Origin: Pseudomonas saliphila
GTDB taxonomy: Bacteria > Pseudomonadota > Gammaproteobacteria > Pseudomonadales > Pseudomonadaceae
DNA: 64,000 bases
NCBI RefSeq assembly: GCF_008638345.1
Contig: NZ_VTVA01000002.1
Coordinates: 62,001-126,000 of the forward strand
Reading direction: 5' to 3'
Shown: positions 1 through 9,841 of the stretch, one piece after another
Position numbering within the stretch: position 1 is the stretch's first letter
How the letters are laid out: each line of letters starts with the position of its first letter
Notes under the pieces: generated by a model
What the model saw: only the letters and a program-made list of their open reading frames with translations
Database searches by the model: none
Told to the model about the DNA's origin: nothing
Made by a program: the position numbers and the translations under genes

Positions 1-795
1 ATCGAATTACGTATTCCCGGTGGCAAGCCCGGCGACGAAGGCGGTAAAGCGCTGATCGCCTGGCTTGACACCCCTCCTCCGGATACCACGTTGCTGGTGA
101 CTTTGCCGAAACTCGACGGCAGTGCGCAGCGCAGCAAGTGGGCCAAGACGCTCATCGAGCACCCCGCTTCGCGCTTCGTACAGATCTGGCCGATAGACGC
201 TCAACAGTTGCCCGGCTGGATGCGAGACCGCCTTGCCGGTGCTGGCATCCAGGCCAGCCCGGAAGCCCTGGAGCTGCTGTCCGCCCGCGTCGAGGGCAAT
301 CTGCTGGCTGCCTCCCAGGAAATCGAAAAGCTCAAGCTGTTCTGCAACGGTGGTGTGCTCGACGCGCAGACCGTACAGGAAGCGGTAGCAGACAGCGCGC
401 GCTTCGATGTATTCAATCTGGCGGACTCAATGCTCAAGGGTGAGGCGCAGCAGGCATTGCGGGTACTGCACGGTCTGCGGGGCGAAGGCGTTGAAGCACC
501 GGTGGTGCTATGGGCCATTGCCCGGGAATTACGCAGCCTGGCCAACATGGCCCAGGACCTGGCTCGCGGCATCCCGCTGGAGCGCATCTTCGCCAGCCAG
601 CGTCCGCCCGTATGGGACAAGCGCAAGCCCCTATTGAGCAAGGCCCTGCAACGTCACCCTGCCCAAGCCTGGGAAGCCTGGCTAAGCATCGCCCAGCAGG
701 CCGACGAACAGATCAAGGGCCAGCACGCCGGCTCCGCCTGGGACAGCCTTGCACGCATCGCGGTGGAAGTATCCGGCGTACGCTTGAAGCTGTAG
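1..795 (+). CDS. holA: DNA polymerase III delta subunit (5'-truncated by window edge)
   Basis: The open frame runs from base 1 without a start, so the N-terminal AAA+ part is missing; 264 codons remain out of about 345 usual for the family. HolA opens the beta sliding clamp within the clamp loader. The visible part holds the middle and collar regions, including RFVQIWPID, a lid-like segment (ELLSARVEGNLLAASQEIEK) and the C-terminal helical domain (AIARELRSLANMA). A TTG at 91 is only an internal codon. The gene ends convergently 9 bases from the stress protein gene. In P. aeruginosa holA lies at the start of the same lip/pbp region (from memory), which supports the call. Confidence 0.95.
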   Translation: MELRIPGGKPGDEGGKALIAWLDTPPPDTTLLVTLPKLDGSAQRSKWAKTLIEHPASRFVQIWPIDAQQLPGWMRDRLAGAGIQASPEALELLSARVEGNLLAASQEIEKLKLFCNGGVLDAQTVQEAVADSARFDVFNLADSMLKGEAQQALRVLHGLRGEGVEAPVVLWAIARELRSLANMAQDLARGIPLERIFASQRPPVWDKRKPLLSKALQRHPAQAWEAWLSIAQQADEQIKGQHAGSAWDSLARIAVEVSGVRLKL

Positions 796-804
796 CACAG
801 GGCA

Positions 805-1662
805 TCAACGAAGCAGCAGCAAGGGTCTGTTGGTTTTCTGCAGAATATGCGTAGTGGTGCTGCCAACGAAGAACTGACGTATCCGGGAATGGCCATAGGC
901 GCCCATCACGATCATGTCGATGTTGTTATCGCGCTGATAACCCAGCAGTACCGACTCCACCTCGCCTGCGCGGATAGCCGAGACGACACTGAACCCGGCG
1001 CGTTCCAGTCGCTGCTGTGCTGCATTGAGCGGCTCGCGGCTGTCGTTGGTGTCCGCACCGACCATCACCAGATGAATGGACATGCCGCTGAACAGCGGGC
1101 TATCCGCCAGCATCTCGACACCCTTGCGCGTGGTGGCGCTGTTATCGAAGGCCAGCATGACGCTTTGCGGTTTGCGGTAATCCCCGGCGGCCACCAATAT
1201 CGGGCGATGCATCGTGCGGATGATACTTTCCAGGTGACTGCCCACCTGCTGACCCAGCGTATCGCCCTCCTCGCCCTGACGCCCAATGACCAGCAAACGG
1301 GTTTCAGTTTCGAGCTCGAGCACTGTTTCAACCAGCTCACCATGCCGCTGACGACTCTGTGGATCGACCACACCTGCGGCCCGCGCACGTTCAATCACCG
1401 CTTCAAGCATTAACCGGCCCTGTTCGCGCATCAACTTGCCGCGCTTTTCATCCAGAGCAGCGAGCTCATTCAACAGATGCTCGCGACTGCCGAGGCCGAT
1501 ATTGCCGGAAAGGTCGGATACACCCGGGTACGCCGTCCGATCCAGCACGTGCAGGAGGGTCAATGGCGCGCCCAGCTGCAGGCTGGCCCAGGCGGCGTAA
1601 TCACACACCGCCTCCGAAGAAAGCGAGCCGTCTATGCACGCCAGTACGTTTGGTTCGGTCAT
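805..1662 (-). CDS. Universal stress protein, tandem UspA domains
   Basis: This 285-residue cytoplasmic protein has two Usp domains, about residues 1-145 and 150-285. Each begins with a short beta strand and a conserved Asp (VLACIDGS; VMLAFDNS). The C-terminal copy carries the ATP-binding loop GAYGHSRIRQFFVGST (from about residue 254), matching G-x2-G-x9-G-S/T. The N-terminal copy has a degenerate loop (IGRQGEEGD), so perhaps only the second domain binds nucleotide (inference). It starts 20 bases after the stop of the SulP gene on the same strand, so the two are probably co-transcribed. The exact role is unknown. Confidence 0.9.
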   Translation of the reverse strand: MTEPNVLACIDGSLSSEAVCDYAAWASLQLGAPLTLLHVLDRTAYPGVSDLSGNIGLGSREHLLNELAALDEKRGKLMREQGRLMLEAVIERARAAGVVDPQSRQRHGELVETVLELETETRLLVIGRQGEEGDTLGQQVGSHLESIIRTMHRPILVAAGDYRKPQSVMLAFDNSATTRKGVEMLADSPLFSGMSIHLVMVGADTNDSREPLNAAQQRLERAGFSVVSAIRAGEVESVLLGYQRDNNIDMIVMGAYGHSRIRQFFVGSTTTHILQKTNRPLLLLR

Positions 1663-1682
1663 TGCGCTGTTCTCCTTACTGG

Positions 1683-3176
1683 TTAATGACCCATCAGTTG
1701 ATCTACGGCGTCCGGCTTGTCATGCACACCGAAGCGGTCGACGATGGTCGCGCTGGCCTCATTCAGACCGCGCACCTCTACTTCAGTACCTTCGCGGCGG
1801 AATTTGATAACCACCTTGTCGAGTGCAGCGACTGCGGTGATATCCCAGAAGTGCGCCCGGCCCAGGTCGATCACTACTCGATCGACGGCTTCTTTAAAAT
1901 CAAACGAGGAGATGAACTTGTCGCTGGAGCTGAAAAATACCTGCCCTACGACAGTATAGGTACGCTCACGCCCAGCCTCATTGGCATCGCTGGCAATGTA
2001 AAGGAAGTGGCCGATCTTGTTGGCAAAAAACATAGCCGCCAACAGCACGCCGACAAACACACCATAGGCAAGGTTATGCGTAGCGACGACCACGACCACG
2101 GTGGCCACCATTACGATGTTGGTTGATAGCGGGTGCTTCTTCAGATTGCGCAACGAATCCCAGCTGAAGGTACCGATGGAAACCATGATCATGACGGCGA
2201 CCAGCGCGGCCATGGGAATAATAGAAAGGTAATCGCCCAGAAATACCACCATCACCAGCAGCAAGACGCCCGCCGTAAAACAGGACAGCCGCGTGCGGCC
2301 GCCGGACTTCACGTTGATGATTGACTGACCAATCATCGCGCAACCAGCCATCCCGCCAAGCAGACCGGCGCCAATATTGGAAATACCCTGGCCCTTGCAT
2401 TCGCGGTTCTTGTCACTGGGCGTATCGGTCAGGTCATCCACGATGGTGGCCGTCATCATCGACTCGAGCAGACCGACCACCGCCAGCGCGGCGGAATAGG
2501 GAAAAATGATCATCAGGGTTTCAAGGGTCAGTGGAACTTCCGGCCAGAGGAAGATCGGCAGCGTGTCGGGCAGCTCACCCATGTCTCCCACCGTGCGGAT
2601 ATCCAGCCCAAGGAACACTGCCAGCAGCGTCAGCACCACGATGCACACCAGCGGCGACGGCACCAATTTGCCAATCTTAGGCAGATACGGAAACAGGTAG
2701 ATGATTGCCAGCCCACCAGCGGTCATGGCGTACACATGCCAGGTGACATTGGTCAGCTCTGGCAGTTGCGCCATGAAAATCAAAATGGCCAGTGCATTGA
2801 CGAAACCGGTCACCACCGAGCGCGAGACAAAACGCATCAGCGAACCCAGCCTGAGATACCCGGCGATTATCTGCAGCACACCGCACAGAATCGTCGCCGC
2901 CAGCAGGTATTCCAGACCGTGCTCCCTGACCAGGGTGACCATCAGCAGCGCCATCGCGCCGGTGGCTGCGGAGATCATGCCGGGGCGGCCGCCGGTGAAG
3001 GCAATGACCACCGCGATACAGAACGAAGCATACAATCCGACCCGTGGATCGACCCCGGCGATGATCGAGAACGCTATCGCTTCTGGTATGAGCGCAAGCG
3101 CTACGACAAGGCCGGCGAGCAGATCGCCACGTATGTTGGATAGCCATTCCTGCTTGATCGTCTGAATCAAAACCAC
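1683..3176 (-). CDS. SulP family inorganic anion transporter with STAS domain
   Basis: A 497-residue inner-membrane protein. The N-terminal half has the SulP signature region ([20 protein letters not shown] and [20 protein letters not shown]) and about a dozen hydrophobic segments. The C-terminal part, from about residue 400, is a STAS domain ([19 protein letters not shown]), which contacts regulators in this family. Members carry sulfate, bicarbonate or dicarboxylates; the substrate cannot be read from sequence, though bacterial SulP-Usp pairs resemble the BicA-like bicarbonate group (inference). The stress protein gene follows 20 bases downstream. The start lies 48 bases from the nhaB stop, so all three minus-strand genes could share transcripts. 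Confidence 0.92.
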   Translation of the reverse strand: MVLIQTIKQEWLSNIRGDLLAGLVVALALIPEAIAFSIIAGVDPRVGLYASFCIAVVIAFTGGRPGMISAATGAMALLMVTLVREHGLEYLLAATILCGVLQIIAGYLRLGSLMRFVSRSVVTGFVNALAILIFMAQLPELTNVTWHVYAMTAGGLAIIYLFPYLPKIGKLVPSPLVCIVVLTLLAVFLGLDIRTVGDMGELPDTLPIFLWPEVPLTLETLMIIFPYSAALAVVGLLESMMTATIVDDLTDTPSDKNRECKGQGISNIGAGLLGGMAGCAMIGQSIINVKSGGRTRLSCFTAGVLLLVMVVFLGDYLSIIPMAALVAVMIMVSIGTFSWDSLRNLKKHPLSTNIVMVATVVVVVATHNLAYGVFVGVLLAAMFFANKIGHFLYIASDANEAGRERTYTVVGQVFFSSSDKFISSFDFKEAVDRVVIDLGRAHFWDITAVAALDKVVIKFRREGTEVEVRGLNEASATIVDRFGVHDKPDAVDQLMGH

Positions 3177-3224
3177 ATCCCTTCGTTCATTTGGTGATAT
3201 GCCCAGCTTCCGATCAGCCGAGGA

Positions 3225-4733
3225 TCAGAGCCACGTCACGACTGCAAAATAACCGACACCGCCCAATACCAGGGTATAGGGGAGCGCCATGACCACCATG
3301 CGGCCATAGGACAACCGCACCAGCGGCGCAATGGCCGAGGTCAGCAAAAACAGAAACGCCGCCTGGCCGTTGGGTGTCGCCACGCTGGGCAGATTGGTGC
3401 CGGTATTGATGGCTATTGCCAGCAGCTCGAAATGCGCGCGACTGATCGCACCCGCATCCAGTGCCTGCTTGATCTCACTGATATACACCGTGGCAACGAA
3501 GACGTTATCGCTGATCATCGACAACAGGCCATTGGCCAGGAAGAACATGCCCGGCTGATCTGCCGTGGGCAGCGCCAGCACCGCAGCGATAATCGGACTG
3601 AACAGGTGCTGCTGATGGATCACAGCCACAATCGCGAAGAACACCACGAGTAGCGAGGTGAAGGGCAGCGCTTCCTGGAAGGCCTTGCCGATCTGATGTT
3701 CGTCGGTGACCCCATTGAAGGTGGCCATGAGGATAATGGCCATCAGACCGATAAGCCCCACCTCGGCCAGATGAAACGCCAGACCGACGACCAGCAGCAC
3801 GGCGGCAATCGCCTGGACTATCAGTTGCGCCTTCTGCGAGCTGGTACGCTTGAGGCGCTCGCTGGCGGCAAATTCTTCCAGCACGCGGCGAACATTACGT
3901 GGAAGCTTGGCGCCGTAGCCGAACGCACTGGTTTTTTCCAACAGCAGACACGTCAGTAACCCTGCAGCCAGTACCGGCATGCTCACCGGAGCCATGCGCA
4001 CAAAGAACTCGATGAAATCCCAGCCGGCGACGCGCGCAATCAGCAGGTTCTGCGGCTCGCCGACGAGAGTACATACGCCGCCGAGCGCCGTGCCGATAGC
4101 ACCGTGCATCAGCAGGCTGCGCAGGAACGCCCGGAAGGTTTCCAAATCGTTGCGGTGCAGCTCCAGCGGCTCATCCTCAACCTGAACGTCGAGGTTCTCG
4201 GCCCGTGCTTTCTCGGGTGCGGAGGCTACGCGGTGATAGACCGAATAAAAGCCTACCGCGACGCTGATCACCACCGCCGTTACTGTCAGCGCATCGAGAA
4301 ACGCCGAGAGAACCGCTGCGGTCAGCGAGAACACCAGGGCCAGACTGGATTTCGAACGCACGCCCAGCAAGATTCGGGTAAACACCAGCAACAGCAGGTC
4401 TTTCATGAAGTAGATGCCCGCCACCATGAACATCAGCAGCAGGATGACCGGGAAATTGGCCTGCATCTCAGCATATAAGGCTTCCGGGGTCGTCATGCCT
4501 ATGACCAACGCTTCCATTGCCAACAAACCGCCGGGCAGTAGCGGGTAGCACTTGAGTGCCATCGCCAGGGTAAAAATGAATTCCACGACCAATAGCCAGC
4601 CGGTGACATAGGGTCCGGCAACCCACAAGACCAGCGGGTTAAGCAGCAAGAAAGCAACAATAGTTCGCTTGTACCAGGCTGGCGCCTGGCCCATGAAGTT
4701 GTTACGAAAAGCCAGAGACATCGATTGAGACAT
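3225..4733 (-). CDS. nhaB: Na+/H+ antiporter NhaB
   Basis: A 502-residue polytopic membrane antiporter that expels Na+ in exchange for H+, close in length to E. coli NhaB (about 513). Hydrophobic helices span the protein. Family-typical stretches include the N-terminal [20 protein letters not shown], the conserved [16 protein letters not shown] loop and a late [18 protein letters not shown] helix. I chose the ATG at 4733 because its N-terminus aligns with known NhaB proteins. An in-frame ATG at 4757 would add eight residues, but its AAGGA box lies only one base from the codon. The gene fits a halotolerant lifestyle. Confidence 0.94.
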   Translation of the reverse strand: MSQSMSLAFRNNFMGQAPAWYKRTIVAFLLLNPLVLWVAGPYVTGWLLVVEFIFTLAMALKCYPLLPGGLLAMEALVIGMTTPEALYAEMQANFPVILLLMFMVAGIYFMKDLLLLVFTRILLGVRSKSSLALVFSLTAAVLSAFLDALTVTAVVISVAVGFYSVYHRVASAPEKARAENLDVQVEDEPLELHRNDLETFRAFLRSLLMHGAIGTALGGVCTLVGEPQNLLIARVAGWDFIEFFVRMAPVSMPVLAAGLLTCLLLEKTSAFGYGAKLPRNVRRVLEEFAASERLKRTSSQKAQLIVQAIAAVLLVVGLAFHLAEVGLIGLMAIILMATFNGVTDEHQIGKAFQEALPFTSLLVVFFAIVAVIHQQHLFSPIIAAVLALPTADQPGMFFLANGLLSMISDNVFVATVYISEIKQALDAGAISRAHFELLAIAINTGTNLPSVATPNGQAAFLFLLTSAIAPLVRLSYGRMVVMALPYTLVLGGVGYFAVVTWL

Positions 4734-5065
4734 GGTGATTCCATCCAGAGCAGGCATTTCCTTCAGCCCGCTGCGGTGAACAATTGAAACCCGTGAAGAA
4801 CGGTAGCAATTCGAGCCTGGCTACGGTCCATAAGCGGCGAGTGCCGTGCGCAGATCAATTTGCGCACAGACAAAGCCAGGCGATAACGTCGCCTTGGGCT
4901 GGGGAGGGAATACTAAGGTGGCGTAACGCCGATAGAGCAGCGCATTTCAAATGGCCTGTGCGGTAAGTTGATGGACGCTCGCGAAACGGGCAGGACCCGC
5001 CATGACAGAGCAGCCGCATCCAGGAAATAGTGGTGCGCACAGTACCACATCACGGGAGCCACAGG
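4734..5065. other. Intergenic region upstream of nhaB, no gene seen
   Basis: About 330 bases between nhaB and the small membrane protein gene, both on the minus strand. No convincing coding frame was found. The palindrome TGCGCA occurs twice, at 4847-4852 and 4861-4866, separated by eight bases, in a position where a regulator of nhaB could bind. A short GGCG-TAA-CGCC dyad lies near 4920-4931. I saw no terminator with a T tract and no strong sigma-70 promoter. Confidence 0.4.
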
Positions 5066-5716
5066 CTATGCGTTGGTGCGCCCTGATTGACCAAGTTCGT
5101 CGTGCGCTGCAGGTAGTGACTCGGGGAGGTGCGGCCTGCGCGACACCACCCAGCGAATGCCGCTCACAGCTAACGCTCCCAGCGAATACAGGAAAATGAA
5201 CGGGTCCAGCAGGTAGTCCCAGTAATTATCCGATGGCTTGACGTCGAGCATGAATGCAGCGGTCGCAGCGAGCAGCAGAAACGCGCCAGCGGCATTACGT
5301 AACAGCACCATAACCAGCGTCAACCCGGCCACGCCAATGAGCATGGGGCGCGGCGTAAAGCCCCAACCGTATGTGTCTATCATCCCCACGCCCATAGCTG
5401 CAGGGAACAACACCACCCCTAGCACCGCAAAGCAAATCCACAGCTGCAGGGGCTGCGGCCGAGCCCAGGGGGCGATGAACCCCAGCCTCATCAGCGCCGC
5501 GGCAACCAGCCATACCATGCTGGTGCAGGCCAGATCATCGGTCACGCCGCGCACATAGCCCGCCGGGGACATCCCATGAACAAGCGGCAACATGCCGAGC
5601 ACGGTCAAGCCAAAAAGCACACCAATACGCCGGCTTGTGCTGAGTGGTCCGAGAGGCACTAACAGGAATAAGACGAGGGAAAAGGTAAGGTAGGTCTGGA
5701 GACTCAAAATGATCAT
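5066..5716 (-). CDS. Uncharacterised polytopic membrane protein next to sialidase-like gene
   Basis: A 216-residue hydrophobic protein with about six predicted membrane helices, starting with a helix at residues 3-22 (LSLQTYLTFSLVLFLLVPLG), and a charged, probably cytoplasmic C-terminal tail (SRRPHLPESLPAAHDE). I do not recognise the family and assign no function. Its ATG overlaps the TGA of the upstream sialidase-like gene by four bases, so translation is probably coupled and the two proteins may act in one pathway. No catalytic motif was found. It could anchor or export something for the sialidase-like protein, but that is speculation. Confidence 0.75.
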   Translation of the reverse strand: MIILSLQTYLTFSLVLFLLVPLGPLSTSRRIGVLFGLTVLGMLPLVHGMSPAGYVRGVTDDLACTSMVWLVAAALMRLGFIAPWARPQPLQLWICFAVLGVVLFPAAMGVGMIDTYGWGFTPRPMLIGVAGLTLVMVLLRNAAGAFLLLAATAAFMLDVKPSDNYWDYLLDPFIFLYSLGALAVSGIRWVVSRRPHLPESLPAAHDELGQSGRTNA

Positions 5717-7014
5717 AGCTGTGCCTCCACCCAGGCAGGATTAAAGGCGACATGCTTGATGAAGCTGTTGTTCCAGACATACACCAGGTGATATCGGCCG
5801 TCGCCGGCCCGAATCAATGACGGATATTCATACTGGAAATCGCATAGATCCTTTTTGCACAGGCGCCGATCAAGTCCATCCATATACGCATCAACCAACT
5901 TCCTGCGAACGCCTCCACTGGAGCTGAGAAATCTCTCGGCGAGCATCGGCTCGTACAGATGACGCGGAATGGCATCTCCCTCCCGGTCCGGGGATGCGTC
6001 AATCTCGGCGATCATTGACCACTCTTCCAGGCTAGCATTCGCTTCGTCCAGGCTGAGCCGGAATCGGCCGTCGACAAGGTTGTTCTGCGCTACCAGCAAC
6101 GTGCCCCGGTGGGACTTGACGGCGGAAAGCGACGCGTTGGGGTTCCACGGCGTAACCGGCCATTCAGAGCGCCAGGTTTGCCCGCCATCCTCGGTGACCG
6201 TTGCCAGCACATGGGGGTTCTCCCCCGCCTGACGCAACAACGCCACCGCCCGCTTGCCGTCGATCGGTACTACGGTCGGTTGGAGCGAGTTGTCGCCGTC
6301 GGCAATGCGGAACTTGTCCTGAATACGGCCTTGCGTATCCAGATACAGATACTCGGGAAACTTGCCGAGAAACTCATGGTAGACCGGTAGACCAATGGAG
6401 CCATCGGCATGAAATACCGGAGAGGTACGCACCAGCGTACTTATGTTGACGAAGGGTGAGGTCACTAACTGGCGAGGCCTGGACCAATTGTCGCCCAGAT
6501 CCTCGGAGACCATGACGTTTATGGCGCTGCCCGCCCAGCCGCCGACCGACACCGATACGTAGAACAGCCAGAGGCGCTGATCGGGGGCCAGCGCAACAAC
6601 AGGATTACCCAGTTTACGGATGGGTTTACCGACTGCGCTACGCGTCAACTCTCGATCGACCAGCACCGTTTCAGCGCCCCACTGACCGCTGAGTGCATCG
6701 TAACGCGCTGAGCGGATGTCAACGTCCGCTGCGCCTTCGCGCGAACCAGCAAACCAGACGGTGAGCAGACCGCCATCAGGCAGCGCAGTAACCGACGGCG
6801 AGTGCACAAACTCGTCCAGATCTGAAGAAGCAAATTGCTGCTCGAACAGAGGGACGTCGTCCAGCTGTTGGCTTTCGTCGATCACTGAAAAGTCAGAGAT
6901 GGCAAAATCAGCCATTGCGTAGGATGGGTGATTCAACCAGGCCGCGGAGAATATGGGCACCATGAGGGCGAGCGCCCATAACTGCCAACTTCGATATTCC
7001 TTAGAAGACGCCAT
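5713..7014 (-). CDS. Sialidase-like BNR/Asp-box repeat protein
   Basis: A 433-residue protein with an N-terminal hydrophobic segment (residues about 10-33) that acts as a signal or anchor, followed by a six-bladed-propeller type domain. Two Asp-boxes are clear (SEDLGDNW and TEDGGQTW, matching S/T-x-D-x-G-x-x-W). The segment SPSVTALPDGGLLTVWFAGS resembles the entry blade of COG4692/BNR_2 proteins, with an Arg shortly after (GSREGAADVDIRSARY). Whether it cleaves sialic acid, another sugar linkage or nothing is unknown; many COG4692 members are not proven sialidases. It is the first gene of a two-gene overlapping unit with the membrane protein downstream. An AGGAAG box lies four bases before the ATG. 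Confidence 0.82.
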   Translation of the reverse strand: MASSKEYRSWQLWALALMVPIFSAAWLNHPSYAMADFAISDFSVIDESQQLDDVPLFEQQFASSDLDEFVHSPSVTALPDGGLLTVWFAGSREGAADVDIRSARYDALSGQWGAETVLVDRELTRSAVGKPIRKLGNPVVALAPDQRLWLFYVSVSVGGWAGSAINVMVSEDLGDNWSRPRQLVTSPFVNISTLVRTSPVFHADGSIGLPVYHEFLGKFPEYLYLDTQGRIQDKFRIADGDNSLQPTVVPIDGKRAVALLRQAGENPHVLATVTEDGGQTWRSEWPVTPWNPNASLSAVKSHRGTLLVAQNNLVDGRFRLSLDEANASLEEWSMIAEIDASPDREGDAIPRHLYEPMLAERFLSSSGGVRRKLVDAYMDGLDRRLCKKDLCDFQYEYPSLIRAGDGRYHLVYVWNNSFIKHVAFNPAWVEAQL

Positions 7015-7078
7015 TTCTTCCTATAATTGTTTGTCTGTCTGAAATCAGATTCGCTGCCAGGGGGCCGCAGATCGCAGC

Positions 7079-7107
7079 ATTATAGCAGGAGAAGGCAACG
7101 CTAACAG
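7079..7107 (-). promoter_or_regulatory. Possible sigma-70 promoter for the sialidase-like operon
   Basis: On the minus strand a perfect TATAAT (7084 to 7079) stands 65 bases before the sialidase-like start. A weak -35 (CTGTTA, 7107 to 7102) is 17 bases away. The -10 is convincing and the -35 is poor. Confidence 0.35.
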
Positions 7108-7258
7108 CACAGCGCAACGGTTTTTTACTTGCCGCAACAGTCTGTTCGTCAGACGCGCAGATATGCCTGGGCACTCCAGCCTGAGACGATTGGCGCACTG
7201 CCCCGCACCATCGATGCCATGCTACAGTTCCCCAAAATACCCACACCCGGAATCATCA

Positions 7259-8563
7259 ATGCTCAACAAGCTAATGCGCTACCGTGCCAGCGGACGCAGA
7301 CTGACCGTCGCTGGCGCCAGTCTTATGTTGCTGGCAGCCTGCGCTAATTCCTCGACCGAAGCCTCGAATACAGCTGCTTCATCCATTGCAACCCCTGCCA
7401 TTCCCGAAATCGTAGCCTCGTACACGCCAGAGCAGCCCAGCTTTGCCGAGTGGCGCAGGGCCTTTCGCGACGAGGCGCTCGCTGCCGGTATCCGACCCAG
7501 CGTATTTGACGACGCCTTCAAAGGCATCGAGCCCGATCCTTCTATCGTGCAAGCCGATCAAAGTCAGCCCGAGTTCACCCGCCCTGTCTGGCAGTATCTG
7601 GACGGAGCCGTGTCACCCCAGCGACTGGCGCAGGGTCGTCGAGCGCTCTCGCAGTATGCCGACATCCTTGACGCCATCGAACAGCGCTACGGGGTCAACC
7701 GCCATATACTGGTGGCCATCTGGGGCCTGGAGAGCAATTTCGGCAATAACATCGGCGACAAGTCAGTGATCCGGTCGCTGGCCACGCTGGCCCATGAAGG
7801 TCGTCGCCCGAGCTTCGCCCATACCCAGCTCATCGAAGCACTGAAGATACTGCAGCAGGGCGATGTGTCACCGCAACGACTGCTGGGCTCCTGGGCTGGC
7901 GCCATGGGCCAGACGCAGTTCATTCCCAGCACCTTCAATAGTTACGCCGTGGATTTCGATGGCGACGGCCGTCGCGATATCTGGGAATCACCAGCCGACG
8001 CGCTGGGCTCGGCAGCCAACTACCTGTCCGCTTCGAACTGGCAACAGGGAACACGCTGGGGAACCGAAGTCAGCTTACCCAGAGACTTCGATTTCGCGCT
8101 GGCGGACATGGCGATTCGCAAGCCAGTGGCCGAATGGGCGACCCTTGGCGTGCGCCTGAACGCTGAGTCCGGCCTACCGTCCCGCCTGGCCGAACAGCCG
8201 GTATCATTGCTGTTGCCGGCTGGCTATCGCGGGCCGGCGTTTCTTGTCACCGGTAACTTTCGCAGCATCCTGCGTTACAACAATTCCACCAGTTACGCCT
8301 TGGCAATCGGGCTGATGTCCGATCGATTGCAGGACAAATCGGATATTCAGGCCAGTTGGCCCCGCGATGATCGCCCTCTTTCGCGTACCGAACGCATCGA
8401 ATTACAGGAGCGGCTGGACGCTAGCGGCTTTGATCCCGGCGCTGCTGATGGAATCATCGGTGCCAATACACGCAAGGCGATTCGCCGTTTCCAGGATACG
8501 CTGGGCGTACCTGCCGATGGCTATCCGACCTATGCGCTTCTGGAGCAGTTACGCGAGCGCTAA
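7259..8563 (+). CDS. Lytic murein transglycosylase (SltB/MltB family) with PG-binding domain
   Basis: A 434-residue lipoprotein that would cleave peptidoglycan glycan strands to anhydro-muropeptides in the periplasm. The chosen ATG at 7259 gives a lipoprotein signal ending in LLAACAN; the in-frame ATG at 7163 would bury it behind 32 unlikely residues. The catalytic Glu lies in AIWGLESNFG, followed by the family blocks GAMGQTQFIPSTFNSYAVDF and DGDGRRDIWESPADALGSAA. A C-terminal PG_binding_1 domain follows (GFDPGAADGIIGANTRKAIR). This architecture differs from the second family member at 12853, which lacks the PG-binding domain. From memory it matches the P. aeruginosa gene near PA3992. Confidence 0.92.
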   Translation: MLNKLMRYRASGRRLTVAGASLMLLAACANSSTEASNTAASSIATPAIPEIVASYTPEQPSFAEWRRAFRDEALAAGIRPSVFDDAFKGIEPDPSIVQADQSQPEFTRPVWQYLDGAVSPQRLAQGRRALSQYADILDAIEQRYGVNRHILVAIWGLESNFGNNIGDKSVIRSLATLAHEGRRPSFAHTQLIEALKILQQGDVSPQRLLGSWAGAMGQTQFIPSTFNSYAVDFDGDGRRDIWESPADALGSAANYLSASNWQQGTRWGTEVSLPRDFDFALADMAIRKPVAEWATLGVRLNAESGLPSRLAEQPVSLLLPAGYRGPAFLVTGNFRSILRYNNSTSYALAIGLMSDRLQDKSDIQASWPRDDRPLSRTERIELQERLDASGFDPGAADGIIGANTRKAIRRFQDTLGVPADGYPTYALLEQLRER

Positions 8564-8648
8564 TATCGACCTGCGACCGGTCTGCTATCAGCGTCGTACC
8601 GGGCCGTTCTGCTATGGCCTGTGTTAAGCTTCGACGCGTACAACGACC

Positions 8649-8687
8649 TGACCGGTCGCCGGTCATCATTGAATCTGCTTCATTCAA
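8649..8687. repeat. Two adjacent inverted repeats in the lipA leader
   Basis: TGACCGG-TCG-CCGGTCA (8649-8665) is a perfect dyad. Three bases later comes TTGAAT-N7-ATTCAA (8669-8687). Both sit within 60 bases of the lipA start, between the transglycosylase stop and lipA. They have no T tract, so they look more like operators or RNA structure than a terminator. Function unknown. Confidence 0.4.
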
Positions 8688-8705
8688 CAGGAGCGAGAGG
8701 CATCC

Positions 8706-9758
8706 ATGAGTGACGAAGTCTCCAAGCATGTCGCCAGTGGCGAAAAGTTTCGCAATTCGCAAGGCATTCGCGCTATCAAGGATGGCCAGAAGCGACGCGC
8801 AGAAGTTGCTGAACCGGTCATGTTCGAGCCGAAGCCCAAATGGCTGCGCGCTCGGATTCCAGCGGGCGACCGTTTCGAGGCGGTAAAGGCCAACGTTACC
8901 TCGCACAAACTGAGCACCGTCTGCCAGGAATCACATTGTCCCAACATGGGTGAATGCTGGACCAATGGCACCGCGACCATCATGTTAATGGGCTCCGTGT
9001 GCACCCGCGCATGCCGATTTTGCGCGGTTGACACAGGTAATCCCAACGGCTGGCTGGATCAGGATGAGCCGGAGAATACCGCCAAGTCGGTGGAGCTGAT
9101 GGGCCTGCGCTATATCGTGCTGACATCGGTTGACCGTGACGACTTGCCGGACGGCGGCGCTGGCCACTACGCTGCGTCCATTCGCGCTATCAAGCAGCGT
9201 ACGCCGCAGGTGGTGGTGGAAGCCCTTACACCCGATTTCAATGGCGTGCACAGTGCCATCGAAGCCGTGGTCGATTCAGGTCTGGAAGTGTTTGCGCAGA
9301 ACGTCGAAACAGTCGAACGTCTGACCTATGAAGTGCGCGATCCCCGTGCCGGTTATCGCAAGACGCTGGATGTCCTGGCGCATGCGAAACAGCACCGTCC
9401 GGGCGTGATCACCAAGACCAGCCTGATGCTGGGACTGGGTGAAACCGAAGAGGAAATCCTCGCCACCTTCGATGATCTGCGCGCCATCGGCGTAGATATT
9501 GTGACGCTCGGCCAGTATCTGCGTCCGACCAAAAATCACTTGTCCGTCAAGCGCTGGGTGACCCCGGAGGAGTTCAATCGCTACCGTGAAATCGGCTTAG
9601 CCAAGGGATTCATGGAAGTGCCCTCCGGCCCGCTGGTGCGCTCAAGCTATCGCGCCGACCGGGTATTCGAGAAGAACAATCTGGGTCTCGCCGAACCGGC
9701 CTCTGTGCCCGGCCAGACCAGCCAAGCCGATCTGATTCCGATCCGCTCGCTTAGTTGA
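8706..9758 (+). CDS. lipA: Lipoyl synthase
   Basis: A 350-residue radical SAM enzyme that inserts two sulfurs into protein-bound octanoyl groups to make lipoyl cofactor. Both clusters are visible: the auxiliary cluster [12 protein letters not shown] (C-x4-C-x5-C) and the radical [11 protein letters not shown] (C-x3-C-x2-C). The C-terminal RSSYRAD supplies the auxiliary-cluster Ser. A GAGAGG box precedes the ATG by six bases. The gene faces lipB convergently; in P. aeruginosa, as I recall, lipB and lipA point the same way, so lipA appears locally inverted here. Confidence 0.97.
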   Translation: MSDEVSKHVASGEKFRNSQGIRAIKDGQKRRAEVAEPVMFEPKPKWLRARIPAGDRFEAVKANVTSHKLSTVCQESHCPNMGECWTNGTATIMLMGSVCTRACRFCAVDTGNPNGWLDQDEPENTAKSVELMGLRYIVLTSVDRDDLPDGGAGHYAASIRAIKQRTPQVVVEALTPDFNGVHSAIEAVVDSGLEVFAQNVETVERLTYEVRDPRAGYRKTLDVLAHAKQHRPGVITKTSLMLGLGETEEEILATFDDLRAIGVDIVTLGQYLRPTKNHLSVKRWVTPEEFNRYREIGLAKGFMEVPSGPLVRSSYRADRVFEKNNLGLAEPASVPGQTSQADLIPIRSLS

Positions 9759-9841
9759 GATTCCCCATGCAATGCGTTGGCGGGGCTTAACCCGTCAACC
9801 GCTGCAGAGCAAAACCTTCCGGGCTACTACAGACACCCAGC

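Noticed and set aside
820-840. GGGTCTGTTG resembling the end of the MITE-like element
   Set aside because: It lies in the coding end of the stress protein gene (reverse reads as QKTNRP) and the match stops after ten bases, with no second end nearby.
847-2126. Plus-strand frames opposite the stress protein and SulP genes
   Set aside because: The minus-strand frames have full domain motifs; the plus-strand frames have none.
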